This document shows positions 12,349-54,100 of a stretch of DNA of 64,000 nucleotides, piece by piece. Under the pieces are notes generated by a model. That model was not told where the DNA came from and did not search any database. It worked only from the letters and a program-made list of their open reading frames with translations. Source of the stretch: Dendrolimus kikuchii. Its lineage: Eukaryota > Arthropoda > Insecta > Lepidoptera > Lasiocampidae. Position 1 is the stretch's first letter, and each line of letters starts with the position of its first letter. The stretch covers positions 8,072,710 to 8,136,709 of the forward strand of contig CM034407.1 of assembly GCA_019925095.2 (NCBI GenBank). Direction: 5' to 3'. Both the position numbers and the translations under genes were made by a program.

Positions 12349-12435
12349 ACGGTCTTATTCATATTGTTAGAGTAAGTTTGTAGGCTTCTTTAAGAAGCTT
12401 ACAAAGTTACTCTAACTCAATATGAATAAGACCGT
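12349..12435. repeat. Foldback element, copy 2 (near-perfect 87-bp palindrome)
   Basis: ACGGTCTTATTCATATTG at the left and CAATATGAATAAGACCGT at the right, with the perfect core GCTTCTTTAAGAAGC; nearly the whole element pairs with itself. Two family members suggest a very short mobile element. Confidence 0.8.
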
Positions 12436-12585
12436 AAGACTATTAGGGGTCGTATTAGGTACCTTAGTTATAAACTAAGGCACCTAGTAAATTATGTTAT
12501 ACGATGGATGATTGATGATTTCCCTGACGTAACCGCCAATGGCCACCGCTATTATGATTTTTTGGAATGCGTCTGCAAGAGAAGC

Positions 12586-12845
12586 AATAGAACTGTCCAC
12601 TTGTTTTATAATAATAATAATAATCGGCAGACAAACACACACATTGTATATCCCCAAATTAAGCAAGTTACGCTTGTGTTATGGGTAATATACAACAGAC
12701 TACTCTGGGGCCGATCCCAGACACCCAGACCATAGTAAATAACGGAGAAAATACGTTTCCGAAATTTACTATACCAGGAATCGAACCCGGAGTCTCTGCG
12801 TTGAAGTGAGGTAGGCCGGCAAAGGCTTAGCCCGCTCAACCACAG
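12586..12845 (-). mobile_element. tRNA-derived SINE
   Basis: The minus strand starts with a tRNA-like head with A box (GTGGTTGAGCGGGCTAAG) and B box (GGGTTCGATTCCTGG), followed by a unique body (GGGATCGGCCCCAGAGTAGTC). Fragments of the same body occur at 44595-44640 and 51255-51350. Confidence 0.75.
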
Positions 12846-13026
12846 AGGCCGTCATATATTTATATCTGTGGGAAGACTTGGGTCGAATGTTGCAGATCTA
12901 GCTTCTAGTGTTAAGGTCTACGATCCGAACGGTTTCGTACTCCTTGCCGCCATTATCTACGACGGATCGCCATACCAGTCTCTGAAGCACAAGTTCCTCC
13001 CACATGGCGCAAGGTAACGTTTCAGA

Positions 13027-13609
13027 CCGGATGGGATGCCGTCTCTTCCTTCTGCGAGCACGTTATGTTGGCGAAGGAGGAGGCGGAGCGGGAGCGTAAG
13101 CGTACGTCCTTGCTCCACTCCCGCCAAAGGAGGACGCGCCGACGCCGGAGGGCGGACAAGAGCCCCTTGGGGTATAGGGGTTCTCACTCACCCGCACATG
13201 CCGTCGAGATGAGAGCGCGAGTGTTCCGCGCGCGTTTATCTCCTCCCGTGGGGCGCGTTACAAACCGCCCCACGCCGGATTTGACCATGACGTTGCCGGG
13301 GGGGTAGTCCCCGGCATTTGAAGAGGCCCAGTGAGGGGGGCCCACGCCTGCCAGGGCATGCGGAGACGGGAAGCCCAATTCCTCGTAGCCCTGGCATAAG
13401 GCGCAGGACGGAACACCCAGGCGTTTTAGTGGGTATCCCTAACTGGGGAGTGGCAATAGCGTGGCACCAGTTCTGACTGGGCACGCTAGTGCCACCCCCG
13501 ATCTGGCGAATCCCACACACTCACACAGGTCGCGAACATCCCCCAGGCTTCTGTGCCTGTCGCGGCTTAGTCCTCAAACGGATTTCCCCTGGCCAAAAAA
13601 AAAACAAAA
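13027..13609 (+). mobile_element. PolyA-tailed, 5'-truncated LINE 3' end
   Basis: 583 bp flanked by the 16-bp repeat AAGGTAACGTTTCAGA (13011-13026, 13610-13625), ending in A10CA5. The first ~90 codons read an Arg/Glu-rich tail (MLAKEEAERERKRTS, RRTRRRRRADKSP) that looks like the C-terminus of an R1-clade ORF2; a GC-rich 3' UTR follows. Clade assignment is inference. Confidence 0.8.
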
Positions 13610-14091
13610 AAGGTAACGTTTCAGAACGCCCCGGTAACGCAGGTAGATTTTCGTTTCCAGTACTCAGATGAAAGTAAAATACGTTCTTAGGTAACCTGGC
13701 TGTTGCTACTCTCTCCATACCTGACGTCGCAGTTAAATATTACGTTATATACTGTGGTATTGTTATCAATCCTAGTATTGTTTTTCCATGTTCAAAGTAA
13801 AGGATTGATCGTTTATGACGCTCTTATAGGATTAGGTACTAAATCCGGAGAGTGACGTCTGCAAATAAGAATTCAGCTATTTTATTGGACAAGATGAAAT
13901 ACAAAGACTCTTATTTCATTTCAGTTGTCTGAATACGTACATATCGGCCTTGTGTAATGAGGGATAATCCTGAAAATTCAGCCTATGCCTTCTGAGAGCA
14001 TACCACTATAAATTACGTGTGTACATTTAACAATAACATAACCGTCTTCAATATAAATAGCAAAAAATAAATATTTAACTAACTTCTTTCT

Positions 14092-14196
14092 ACAACATCT
14101 TGAGGTCGGTGCTAAGTAAAACATAAAAAAACAACAACAAATTTGCTAAATATAGTCATTTTTATGTTGTACTTCGCACCGACTTCAAGATGTTGT
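14092..14196. repeat. Inverted-repeat element (105 bp)
   Basis: Arms ACAACATCTTGAGGTCGGTG and CACCGACTTCAAGATGTTGT with further pairing (..AACATAAAAA / TTTTTATGTT). MITE-like; one copy only. Confidence 0.65.
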
Positions 14197-17175
14197 TTTT
14201 AGTTTCATATTGGTTTAGTTTTTGTTAAATCAAAGGTTTTTATTTTTAGTTGCGTAAATACCTAGCTTTAGAAATAATATATTAAGCGCCTGTAGAAATT
14301 ATAGTACTGGCACGCGTATGTATGGTTGCTATCTTACTTTTCTATGTAGAGGTTCGTCAACAAGGGTTTCTTTCGATTTCCCTGGGATTCACTCACCAGA
14401 TGCTAACTTTGTAACAATTGCAGCACCTCGAGAGTATAGACTAAGTAATAAAAAAATTGAAAATCGCTCCACAATTTACAACGGAGTCGGTTAACAAATT
14501 TCGAAGGTGTCTCTCGATTTCCCTGAGATCCACTCATCACATCCTGACATGGTGGCAACGGGATCAATTCGAAAGTATATTCTTTTGATTAACAGAAAAA
14601 TTTTGAAAATTGGTTCTCAATAATAATTGATGGAAAAATCGAGTAACGAACATACAGACGAATTGAGACCTCCTCTTTTTGAAATCGGTTAAAAATACAG
14701 CGATTTGCATTCTTATTTGGTAATTGTTGACTTCAATTGCCACCAGGCTTTGCATTCATTACTGGTTTTAGCATTACTGGCTTGCTGGGAGAGATTTCCA
14801 TGATTTCTCTAATTTACACACGTGTGTGAACTAAACGAGGTAATAATTAAAAATAAAAGTTGCAAATATTTGCAAATAAATCGTTTCGAAACAAGATAAA
14901 AAATTAAAAACTATAACCTGACAACAAGTTAATAAAAACGATAATTATCGCCTTATCACAATCCCAATTTTAATCAGGTAACAGTATTATCTATGTTAGG
15001 TTACCTATAAACATCTGTTGATAATTAAGTCGATAAAATATCTAATAAAAAGCAAATTAGTGTAGTCGGGTAAAAATGTAACCAATGTCATCCGGACCAC
15101 ATAACAATGAATCTGATGTGTAAACTTTATATTTAGACACTACGATGGAATATCCGTAAAACAATCACACATAGACTGCTGAACTATAAGTATAACCCTT
15201 ATTTTTCTCTTTGCGTAGACGAGTAAATATACTTTTCATGCTTCTCTATTGGCAATCTTAAGCATTGTAGAAAGCGTCGTAGTTAAACAGATTAGAATAA
15301 TAATCCATTATCTAGCAACATTCGGTGCCCTTTTGTTTCTGGTGCCCAACCACAATGATTAATGCCATAAGCTGCTACTACTAGCATATTAATGATTTGT
15401 GTTCAATTTACTCCCCTTTCCCAGTATAATTTAACTATAAATATATAAAATAAAATAAATTAATAATAAAATAAATAAAAATAAAAAATGCGACAATATT
15501 TCGTAATCAATTTGTGTAAATATATATATTTTTATACCACATACATAATTTTCTACTATAATAATATTGTTTATTTTTAAACTATTGGCATAATTATATT
15601 TTTTTTTTTCTACATGAAATTGGATAACAAAAATGTCACTCTTCAAGTTACCGCCAAGATTTTTCACGACACATTTACTTTAGACTGTTTTATTTATTTA
15701 AGTTTATGGCTTGGCAGCTAGGCCTTTGAGCCAGATCTTTACTTTAGTCTGTGGATAATCTTATATGTAGGGAGGGCAGAGTTAAATTACTTTAGTTAAA
15801 AATACCGATATAATTTTATTAAAACATTTTCGTAGATATTTAATGGATTGTTTATAATATCGGAATTACATGACCTGGAATAATATTGCAAAAAAATCTA
15901 GAAAAATGAATTATAATATAATTATATTTCTACGTCATATGTAGTGTTAATTACTTTCATAAGATTCCTATGTGATTGATTATTATCAATGATATGATGC
16001 TTCACGTGAGCAGCGGCGTTGCTTGTATGACTAGATTTTTTTTAAAATAAAACATACTATTCAATTTGCTTCTTTTTAATAATTTCAAGGTTGATACATT
16101 TCATCTTCTTTATCTTATTATACAGACATTATACATGTTTACTATACAGAAGTTAGGCTAAAATAAGATGTAAATTATTATTGTAGGGCTAAAGAAAATG
16201 CAAACTGAATACGTGCGGCAATTTTAAAATCAAATCACTATAACAACTCCACATTACAATAGAGTATTTATAAATTACGTAAACAATCTTATTTTTCTTT
16301 GCATTCAGATTTTTTTTCCTTTTTCTCACATTAGAAAAATATACAAAACAATTAATTCCACATTTTACCTATAATGGTATGAAGCACGTAAATGACAAAA
16401 CACATTTACATCAAACTAAAAAAGATAACAACGACCACAACGTTTTGGAAAAATGATGTCATCATTTTTTAGCATTATCGTTATGTCTCTACTAATAATA
16501 ATAATTAATGTCTCTACTTTGTTTAGCCAATCTCTATAAAAAACATAGATTTAATCGAATAACGGTCTCTATGTTTCTGTAAAGTCAATAATAGAAATAT
16601 TCTTGTCGTCTATAGACAGTCAGGCTTCTAAGAAAATAGATTGTAACCACCCCAAATCAATCATGCAATAATTCCTCTGAGGTTACCACTTTACAATAAT
16701 GTTAATTAACTCTTACGAATCCAAGCCAAGTTAATGAAAATGGCTAAAGTTCTGTTACGGTCGACAATTGCACTCATATTTAAAAAGTACTTATTCACAT
16801 TTCATACGAGTCTTGAAAGCAATATTAATTATCTACATAAATATCGATATTATTGTTTTGTAGAATCGATATTATAGGTTTTTTAGATGTATTGTACAAC
16901 CGTAAGCATTTAGAAAAAGATAGTGGATGAATATCCACCTGACCACCTGGCTACCGAGCCATAAACTCCGAAAAAAATAGTGTATTATCTATGGCATTCT
17001 TGATTCTATGAATCACAGAACACTATGGAAATAAAATTCTTTATAATACAATAAATTAGGTTTTCATGTTTGACTGTTTAGTTTGGTGATTATTGGCTTA
17101 TTGTTTTTCAGTTTTGTTTCCACGAATTTCTAAGGTTGTCAAGAAAAATGTATTTGAAATTGTAAATATCAAATA

Positions 17176-46006
<28,831 letters not shown>

Positions 46007-46487
46007 TCGGAGTTCAGCTTCGACGCGTTCTTCATACGCGAGCTCACTGCGATGGCTGCGGCCACCTGCACGGCCGCTTGTGCTCCTAGTACCAGCGAGT
46101 GAACGCTTTGACTTTCTTTTAGCAAATATCTTTATTAATAGCACACACGGAATGATACGTTAATTTTATTAGTAAATTTCAAGTTTATTAACAACTGGCT
46201 ATTTATACATGAAATGAGCACTTCGATTTCCTTAGTTTTTTTGTTTAGGAAATATCTAGGTTATTATTAACTACATAATACCCTGCAGTAAAAACAAAGT
46301 AAAGCACCATTGTACATGTAAACTAAATGTAAAGTAATGAAAATTGATAATAGAGAAATATATAGTAGGCTTGTAGGAATGTCTACTATACTACTAGTGG
46401 TAATGTAAGTTATGCTCTTGTAAGTATTGTAAAGCAAATTGAAAACGAAACAAAAAAACTTGATGTATGTTTTATTACAGTTTTAAT

Positions 46488-46493
46488 AATAAA
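46488..46493 (+). terminator. Gcn5: Candidate polyadenylation signal of Gcn5
   Basis: AATAAA 482 nt after the stop codon, the first one I find downstream on this strand. RNA ends would be needed to confirm it. Confidence 0.35.
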
Positions 46494-48289
46494 TAGAAGT
46501 GAGTAAGTGATAGTGTTAGAAAGAATTGAGTAAGTTGGAAGCAAGTAAATGCTGACCAGCTGTGCTGACAATCAATTTTCAATATCTAGTAATTATATTT
46601 GAAATATAGGTACGATTTATGAGAAGTTTCAAATTTTATTTCTGGGTGATTTTATATTATATCAATTTTGTAATCAATTCTTTGATCTGAAACCATATAA
46701 AAAGAATTGTTCTTCAATGCTGAAGCTAAAATATTTTATTCAATAATAATTATTACGATGAGTGTTGGGTGTCTGCTGTCTTCGGAAACACACTCGGAAT
46801 TTGAGGACTTATTTACCTTGTACATAGTCATTGGTTTGTATAAGGTATTTATGTTTACTTAGATAAATAATATTTAGCGAATAATTTCTCATTTACTGTC
46901 TTGTTTATATATGCAAAAGTACTTCAATGTACATAATATTTATAGTACTTTTATCTATATTTAGTTAATATTTAAGCTGCTTGACTACTCATATATTAGT
47001 TTGTTCTATATCTCATTTATTTTGACCATCCATGTTCCTTTGTTTTATTACTGGTTATAATTTGACATAAAATCCTATACAAGGAAAATCAAATTTTAAC
47101 CAGTTGTAAAATAATTAATGAATATCCACTAATACAATATTTCTGATTTAAATTCCTATCAGTGGTCAGATATAATAAGTAATTAATACCGGACTCAGCT
47201 GTGAAAGAATGAATCCGCTATTGAAAATCGCGGTGCGCGCATACCTTTCGAGGCTTATAGTTCCCGGCACATATCTTGACCGGTGGCGGAATAGGAGATC
47301 GCTCTGCGCACCGAACCTAGCCAATGTAATCGGATTTATGGACATATGGATAACAACACGTTTTTGTCTACTCGAAGGGGATAAAACCTTATACTTCGAA
47401 AAAAAAAAACAAATTTCCTCTTATACGTAGGCCAAAGTAACCTCTCATCGATCCTGTCGGGAATTTTACATAAATGTACAGATTTTTGCCCAGGCTTAAG
47501 TAGTACTAGATCAGCTGCAACAGGCTGTACTTTGTATGAAAAGCAGTCTATCGCCCAACCTTTGGTAACTGAGCGACGTTAAAGCCTTGGACTGTAAAAA
47601 TATCTTCATTTCAACTTTTTATAATTATAAGGCAAAATTCTTGCGAAGCTCTATTAAATTATTATAAACCTTTTTCGAGATATTTAGATTAATTTGGAAT
47701 GACTAACTTATAAAAATAGTAAAATTAAAAAGCTAGGTATTCTACATTTATCTACGTAATTACATTGTATATCGTTTTTGGTCAAATGATAATGAAGTTT
47801 ATTATAAATTTTAGTGTATGGTTCATTTCGATGTTTTGCAGGATACAACTAATTTATGTGAACTCCTCGAGTCAAGCTACAAATGTTACATTTTATGCTT
47901 TATTGGTGACAAATAAAATACAATTGTACAATACAGTATTGGTTTTTATTTCAACACATTTTTCGCAGGGATCAGAACATTTTAAAAGGGAATGTAAACA
48001 TTTTACACATTTTAAAACTTTATAAAGTACATACCAGTCTCCTCGTTTTCCTTTTTCATTACATTTAATATAAAATCCAATGGATTTAAGTACCTAAGCT
48101 TAAACAATATTGCGTAAATAACTTAAATGCACACTTAACTAATTAAAAATAAAGTTATAGAAAATTAAGTTTGAGTCGAGTCACTTTTAAATACAATTTT
48201 GTACTAAAATAAAATAAACCAAGTCGTTTATTCAGGGTTTGAAACTTTCAAAAAAATTGCAAGGTAGACATGCTTGGTATATAATATTA

Positions 48290-48515
48290 TGAACCTATAA
48301 ACACTTCGCTGCTGTGCTAGTCTCAAAGGGACAGACAATATGGCTTGACAATATAGTGATGAAACCTGCACATCGATACAATTGATTTATGAAACCCGCC
48401 AATTTCCCTATTCCAAAGGAACAGGGTGGGTATACCGTCAGATCCCCTAAAAATTTAAATAGACACGAGCCCAGCAGTGGGACGCATATAGGCGGAGATT
48501 ACAAATTTACTTATT
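48290..48515 (+). repeat. LINE/SINE 3' tail of the 'cagcagtgggac' type
   Basis: GATGAAACCTGCACATCGAT..GTATACCGTCAGATCCCC..CCCAGCAGTGGGACGCATATAGG; the same order as 55848-55984. Confidence 0.55.
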
Positions 48516-50117
48516 GAAATTTAATTTTAAAACGTTTTTCATATATTCCTTTGAAACCATTATATTTAGGTAGTTACCACGCACTATACATGAATAACTT
48601 TAACAATGTAAAATGAAAAATTTGTCTCAACATTACATGGACGTTAAGGTTTTTTACGGTCAGAACATTTATATTTAGATTCTCGTTATACTAGCCAGTT
48701 CGAAATTGACCGAATGTAAAAATATAACTTAAAAATTGTATTCAAAATCGACCCAATTTCAGACTAGATTAACTGCCATATTTCTCACAGTCACGAAATA
48801 AGTGTTATACTAAAACCACAAATTGTAAATAATTCAATAACAGAAACTACTACTAACATTTTACAAACTTGTAGTTTCATTGAAATTTTAGTATAATTAT
48901 AAAATTATGAAGTTCTTTTAAAGTTTAAATATATTTACTTTATTTATTTCGTTTAATTTGGAAGAAAAATTTTCATTCGTACAATGAAAAGAAAAATGAC
49001 ACGGCCACATTCATGCATTCATTTAAAACTTCATTTATTCTTATAAATGTCAACATACTAGATAGCAAATGTATAAATTGAAGTTTTATACATAATCACT
49101 TATCGAATATACATTTTTAAATTTGGTTGCGATATGGCCCCATTTTATCGATATTTACAACATTTTATAAACATATATTACTTAAGGAATTCCAACTCAT
49201 ACTAGCTTCAACTAGATGGCGCTATTATATACAAATCAAATTCTTTGAATAATAATTGAAAAGATCACAGTCAATGTTCGAACTAAACATCTTCAACTAT
49301 AAAAAATATACTTGTATCTCACTATTATCAAGGAAGAATAGGTGCTGCAAATGAAAATGGTCCAAAAAAATGGAAACCCTAGATGTCGCCACAAGACTTC
49401 TTCTCTCGTCTTTTGATATTTTATTATTTAAAACATTTTTCAAATAAAATCAGTCAAATATTTAGTCTTAAAAGAAATTCGATAAATAAAACGTTAAAAA
49501 GCGAGATAAGAATAGCTTCTTGCGCCACCTAGTTACGTAAGATTTAGACATTTTAGGAGTTACGTTTTTCAATGGACAAGCATAATTCTCGATCCATGCT
49601 GTTTATTTTATGATTGGTGTAATTATGATAAATGATAAAATAAAAGCAACACATTTACAATCCATTTAATTTATAATTTTTCGAGATGAAATTTTTATTA
49701 TTAGTATTTAACTTAAGTAAGTAATTTAATAAGAAAATCGACTGTGATGTAATATATTTTTAATACGTTACAAATATTATTTAGAGAATTGACTTCCATA
49801 ATTTCACTAAGTACACCATCTGTTTAAGACAGACAGAGGTCAGTTCGGTTGCCCTTAATTTTTAAAATTTTGTTGAATACTTATATAATAAAAACTTAGG
49901 CAAATAAATATACATAATATGTATATTTTATTGTTTTTTTTTATAAGAATGAAGCAAGATACCTCAAAGCTACACATTCAAACACATTAATATTTTGCTT
50001 AATTTGAGGTATATGGTTTTTAGTAGTAATTTTCTTATAGTCATTCCAATCAAACATGGGTTGTTTTAATACTCAATTTAAAACATTTTAACTCGATTAT
50101 ATTATGTAAACTTCATA

Positions 50118-50123
50118 TTTATT
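50118..50123 (-). terminator. gol: Candidate polyadenylation signal of gol
   Basis: AATAAA on the minus strand about 920 nt past the stop codon, the first I find downstream of 51040. Confidence 0.25.
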
Positions 50124-51039
50124 TTTAAGGAATACTTCATTTATGGTTAACGAGTCTACAAAAGAACCAAAAATCCTTCAATCGATTAAAAATCGACTAA
50201 AGTAAAGAGAGGGACAACCCTAATTTAAAAGGTGAAATTGTTATGTATGGACGGAACTGTTCAACCCATAGAATTATGTACATTAATAATCATAAAATCA
50301 AGGACTACAAATTAGAAAAAGGGCTTTAAAGAATTAAGCTTATGAGATCACGAATAAATCGCAACTTAAGTACAAACTTGACTAATTAAAAAATTAAGTT
50401 TTAAGACAAATATTAAAAAATGAACGGAAGATACCATTTCGATATAAAAGGGTTGTTATAACAAATTAATAGGGGTTGAAGAACACTATTTCGTTGACTA
50501 GGCGGAGTTAGCGGTGTTATAATAGCTTAAAATACACACAGTACAACTAAAATCGACATGCCAATCGATTATCACTCAATGTCACATGCAATCGACTAAA
50601 ATCGATTTAACTTGAATTGTAACCGATTTTGCAAAAATGTCCTTAAAGTAAAATATCACTTGTCATTCACTTCACGGTCACTGGATCAAAAAAATGCCAT
50701 TTTGATTAAACTTCAATTTTTTTTGAGTATTTTTTTATAATATTCCAAATGAACACATCACTGTCTCACTAATTCACTAGAGTTGCTTGACCGGGTGATT
50801 TTTTTCTTATTTAACTAAGGCCATACTCTGCAACTGATTTGATTTTAAAGCCTTTGATTTTTAGCTTCCTTGAATATTAGACATGATGTTTTACTCTCAT
50901 AGTTTGCCAAATTGTTTCCTTTTAGTTAATTTCACACTAGCAACGTAGGGTAAAAAAATACTGTGTCAAAGTTTTCTCTCTATACCTTTCGTATGGTACT
51001 TTGGCACGGCGGGATATAAGTGGGATAATGATGATGCTC

Positions 51040-51130
51040 TCACTCTTGGTTGGAGCCGGTGGCAGATGAGCTGGGCTCTTGCCTTGAGCTCTCAGCCCTG
51101 GGCGAACCAGATGGCGTTGAGACGCACGAT
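51040..51130 (-). CDS. gol: gol last exon with stop codon
   Basis: Acceptor TTTTCAG|A at 51130. Joined to the previous exon it reads [20 protein letters not shown] then [10 protein letters not shown] and TGA at 51040-51042. Confidence 0.78.
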
Positions 51131-54100
51131 CTGAAAATGAATTTAAATTCAGCCAAGTGCTTCACTACACACACTTGTAACTTTTCATTGAGATGACCAA
51201 CGTTCATTGTTATTGTCATTTGGCCAAATAAAACTGTTAAAAATAATTGTTTTTAATCGTCTCCAAGCCAAGCAAGTTATGCTTGTGTTAATATATCACG
51301 GACTACTCTGGGACTGATGTCCGAATTTAGGGATGTTGCTGAAACGAATTTTCGTAGAAAGAATTTTTGTAGCTTGTTTTTTAATGTCATAAAGCTGTAT
51401 TGTGGTACTAAAAAGGCCCATAGGCGATGGTAACCATGACTCAGATGAACCGTTAGCGTATCTGCTGAATTATAGCAATATCGAAAAATGACCAATTGTA
51501 TAAGAGTGAAAATAATTGTTGTATATGATTTCATTTTTCTAACACGTCATGATCGTAGAATGGCAAAATATAAACGGTGACAGTGAAATTTGCGAAGCCA
51601 TGAGGGTGATAGTGACCTGGGGAGGTGCTGCGGTCGGTGGATCTGTTCGCGCAGCGTGGGCACCAGCTCGTCGGGCGACGAGGCGCGGCTGCTGCGCTCG
51701 CTGCCCGCCTCCTCGTAAGAGTTGTCACTAGTCAACTGTCCAAAAATACAATACATTTTATTATACAATTACATAATGAAAAACACATTTTGTTATCTAT
51801 TATCAGGTATATCCTGTATATACACAGTATGCCGTCTGACATTCCTTCACAGAAATTATTCCTTAAAAGCTACTCTGTTAGTGTAATAATATTGAATATT
51901 TTTTTCAACACATTTGCTCAAAAAATGCATTTACGAAGCCTATAAACATTGTTAGAAATGTGATTTTTTCACAAATCAATAGCAAATTTTATGTAATTAA
52001 AATGTGTGATGTTTTCTATGTCGGGAATCCCGTGGGAATTTTCCAGGGAGCGGTTTGTAGTTGTTCGGGTGAATAAAAATTAGCTTATTCCGACACCGTT
52101 TCCACTAAAACAATATCGATTTTTTTTAATACTTGGCTACATTGTGTCTCGGGAATTTCAAGTCAAGTGCGGGTGAAGTCGCAGGCATATCCTAGTGCGT
52201 TATAACAAACTCATTAGAAAAATACAAGCATTGTCTATTCCTAAATGATCCAAATCGTGTGTTCAGGACATGGAGCAGCTGTAAATCTCAGAACTTTAAA
52301 TGAATACAACACGTACCAGTGTGAGAGGATGCCTAATCCTGGCGGGGCTGAGCGCTCGACTCCTCGCCTCCTCCACTTCCAGTTGCAATATGCTCTCCTG
52401 GCTACCAGTGAACTGAAAGATACAAATACAAATTTCTTAAGTTTTCGTGACTAGTACACATAATAAAACGTAAGTTTTAACGGTCGTTTTATTTTACCTT
52501 CTACATTATATAAAATTATAAGAGTTTCTTGCGCCGCTTCTAAATTTGATTAGGCTCCCATAGAGTAAATTACAGCCAGAAACAAAAATTGTAATGAACA
52601 AGTTGGCGGTAGGCTAAATAAAACTTTAACAATACTCATTGACACTTGACATCTTTGTCTTCCGTGATCACGGTCACGGCTACTGAAAAGCGGTCGGAAT
52701 GATAAAAATCAAATAAATAAAATACAGCGCTGAAAACCGTTATAAAGCAGTATTATTATATACAAATACTACGGAATTCAAATAAACCGGTAATGTAACA
52801 ATATTTTTTCGCCTCTGAGTATTTATTTTGTCAGATGATATCATCTTTTCATTTTATTTCGGTATAAAGTAACAATAATATTAATACTACTACACAGTAG
52901 AACCTTTTTAAGTCGAAAACCTGTCAAACTCGAAACAAATTTGTGTTCCCTTCCCTTCAACCGTCATAACCTCCGTTGCTCGAAATCTGATGTGAAGTCG
53001 GAATCAATAGTGAGTCCCTTTATAAGCAAATTCAGTACTTATTTTCCCTGTATAGCACGAAAAAATAAATTGGACCTCTGTATCTCGAACATAGCAATAT
53101 TTTCTATAAATATAAATATAATATAAATGTTAACCTCTACAATGTTTCTTACGAATCCTCCATAAATAAGGTGAAAACAATATAACTCGAAATTTTTTGG
53201 CGTCTCCCTTCAAGTTCAACTTACATAGTTTTTACTGTACTACCTTATACCTACTAAAAAAAAAATCATTTAGATCTTATAATAACAGAAGATCCTCTTT
53301 ATCCCGACAACTGACGTGGTATCCGTGGGATATACGAATTAAGTCAAAAAGATGGCGCTATGGTCGCGTTTTTTGTGTCGCCATTGCAATTCATTAACAA
53401 ACACGTCACCATGACAACGTGAACGAAGTTTTCCTGACACTACTAACAAACAATAATCTTCCTCTAATGCTCCTACTACACCTAGGATAGTGTCAGTAAC
53501 CGTCACGCAGATGTAGCCAATGCGTTATTTAAGAAGCGACATTGTTGTTGACGTTACTGACAGATAAGTCATGTATCTTTTTTTTTGCGGCGGGGTAATG
53601 CATTTTGCATACTACCGGGTCCTTTGTTAGGGATTAGTAGGGAAGTAAGCCACTGAAGATAGCGCAGCCACCAAAGTCAATCGCCGGCATGTGTGGAGAC
53701 TCAGCAAGGTACCTCCCTCTACATGGAGAAGTCACCCATGGGCCAATACTCCACTAAAACCACCCTCCTCCCATGTGCCCCGCGCTTATGGCAGGAAGAG
53801 CGTGAGACTTAGAACTTAGTTACGCCCACGCTGATCCTAAGCGCATTAGTGCTTGAGAATGCCCCGGGAAGCAGTGCAGACTCACTTCGTCAACAGGGGA
53901 TAACTCCTCCGCTCCCTAGATGCTCGAGGGATAAGTCATGTATCTACACTAACGTAGCCTAATCATTAACGGTGTTATGTTTGAACGCGATAAGTAGCTC
54001 GCATTTGGACACAGTCATTAACACTAACATTATCTCAGGTGGAGTAGGGGGGTATAAAGTATTTAAAAATGTATGTTAATAAACATAAAACACTCACCAC

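Larger units (their letters stand above)
3904..17175. other. Intergenic region between the receptor and Gcn5 (divergent genes)
   Basis: No supported coding region. 3904-6980 is AT-rich; 5655-6105 has spaced 'aatttgaa..ccctcg' motifs that may be an old pogo-like MITE. 6171-6265 is a short GC-richer patch of unknown nature. 7890-8480 is GC-richer and unexplained. 13700-17175 is AT-rich with only the element at 14092. Promoters of both genes should lie here, but no convincing core element is visible. Confidence 0.6.
46007..51039. other. Space between convergent genes Gcn5 and gol
   Basis: Mostly very AT-rich sequence that should include both 3' UTRs. 47205-47420 is a GC-richer patch of unknown origin. 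No additional gene seen. Confidence 0.6.

Noticed and set aside
12690..12845. tRNA gene
   Set aside because: A and B boxes are present but there is no complete cloverleaf; followed by a SINE body, so it is a tRNA-derived SINE.
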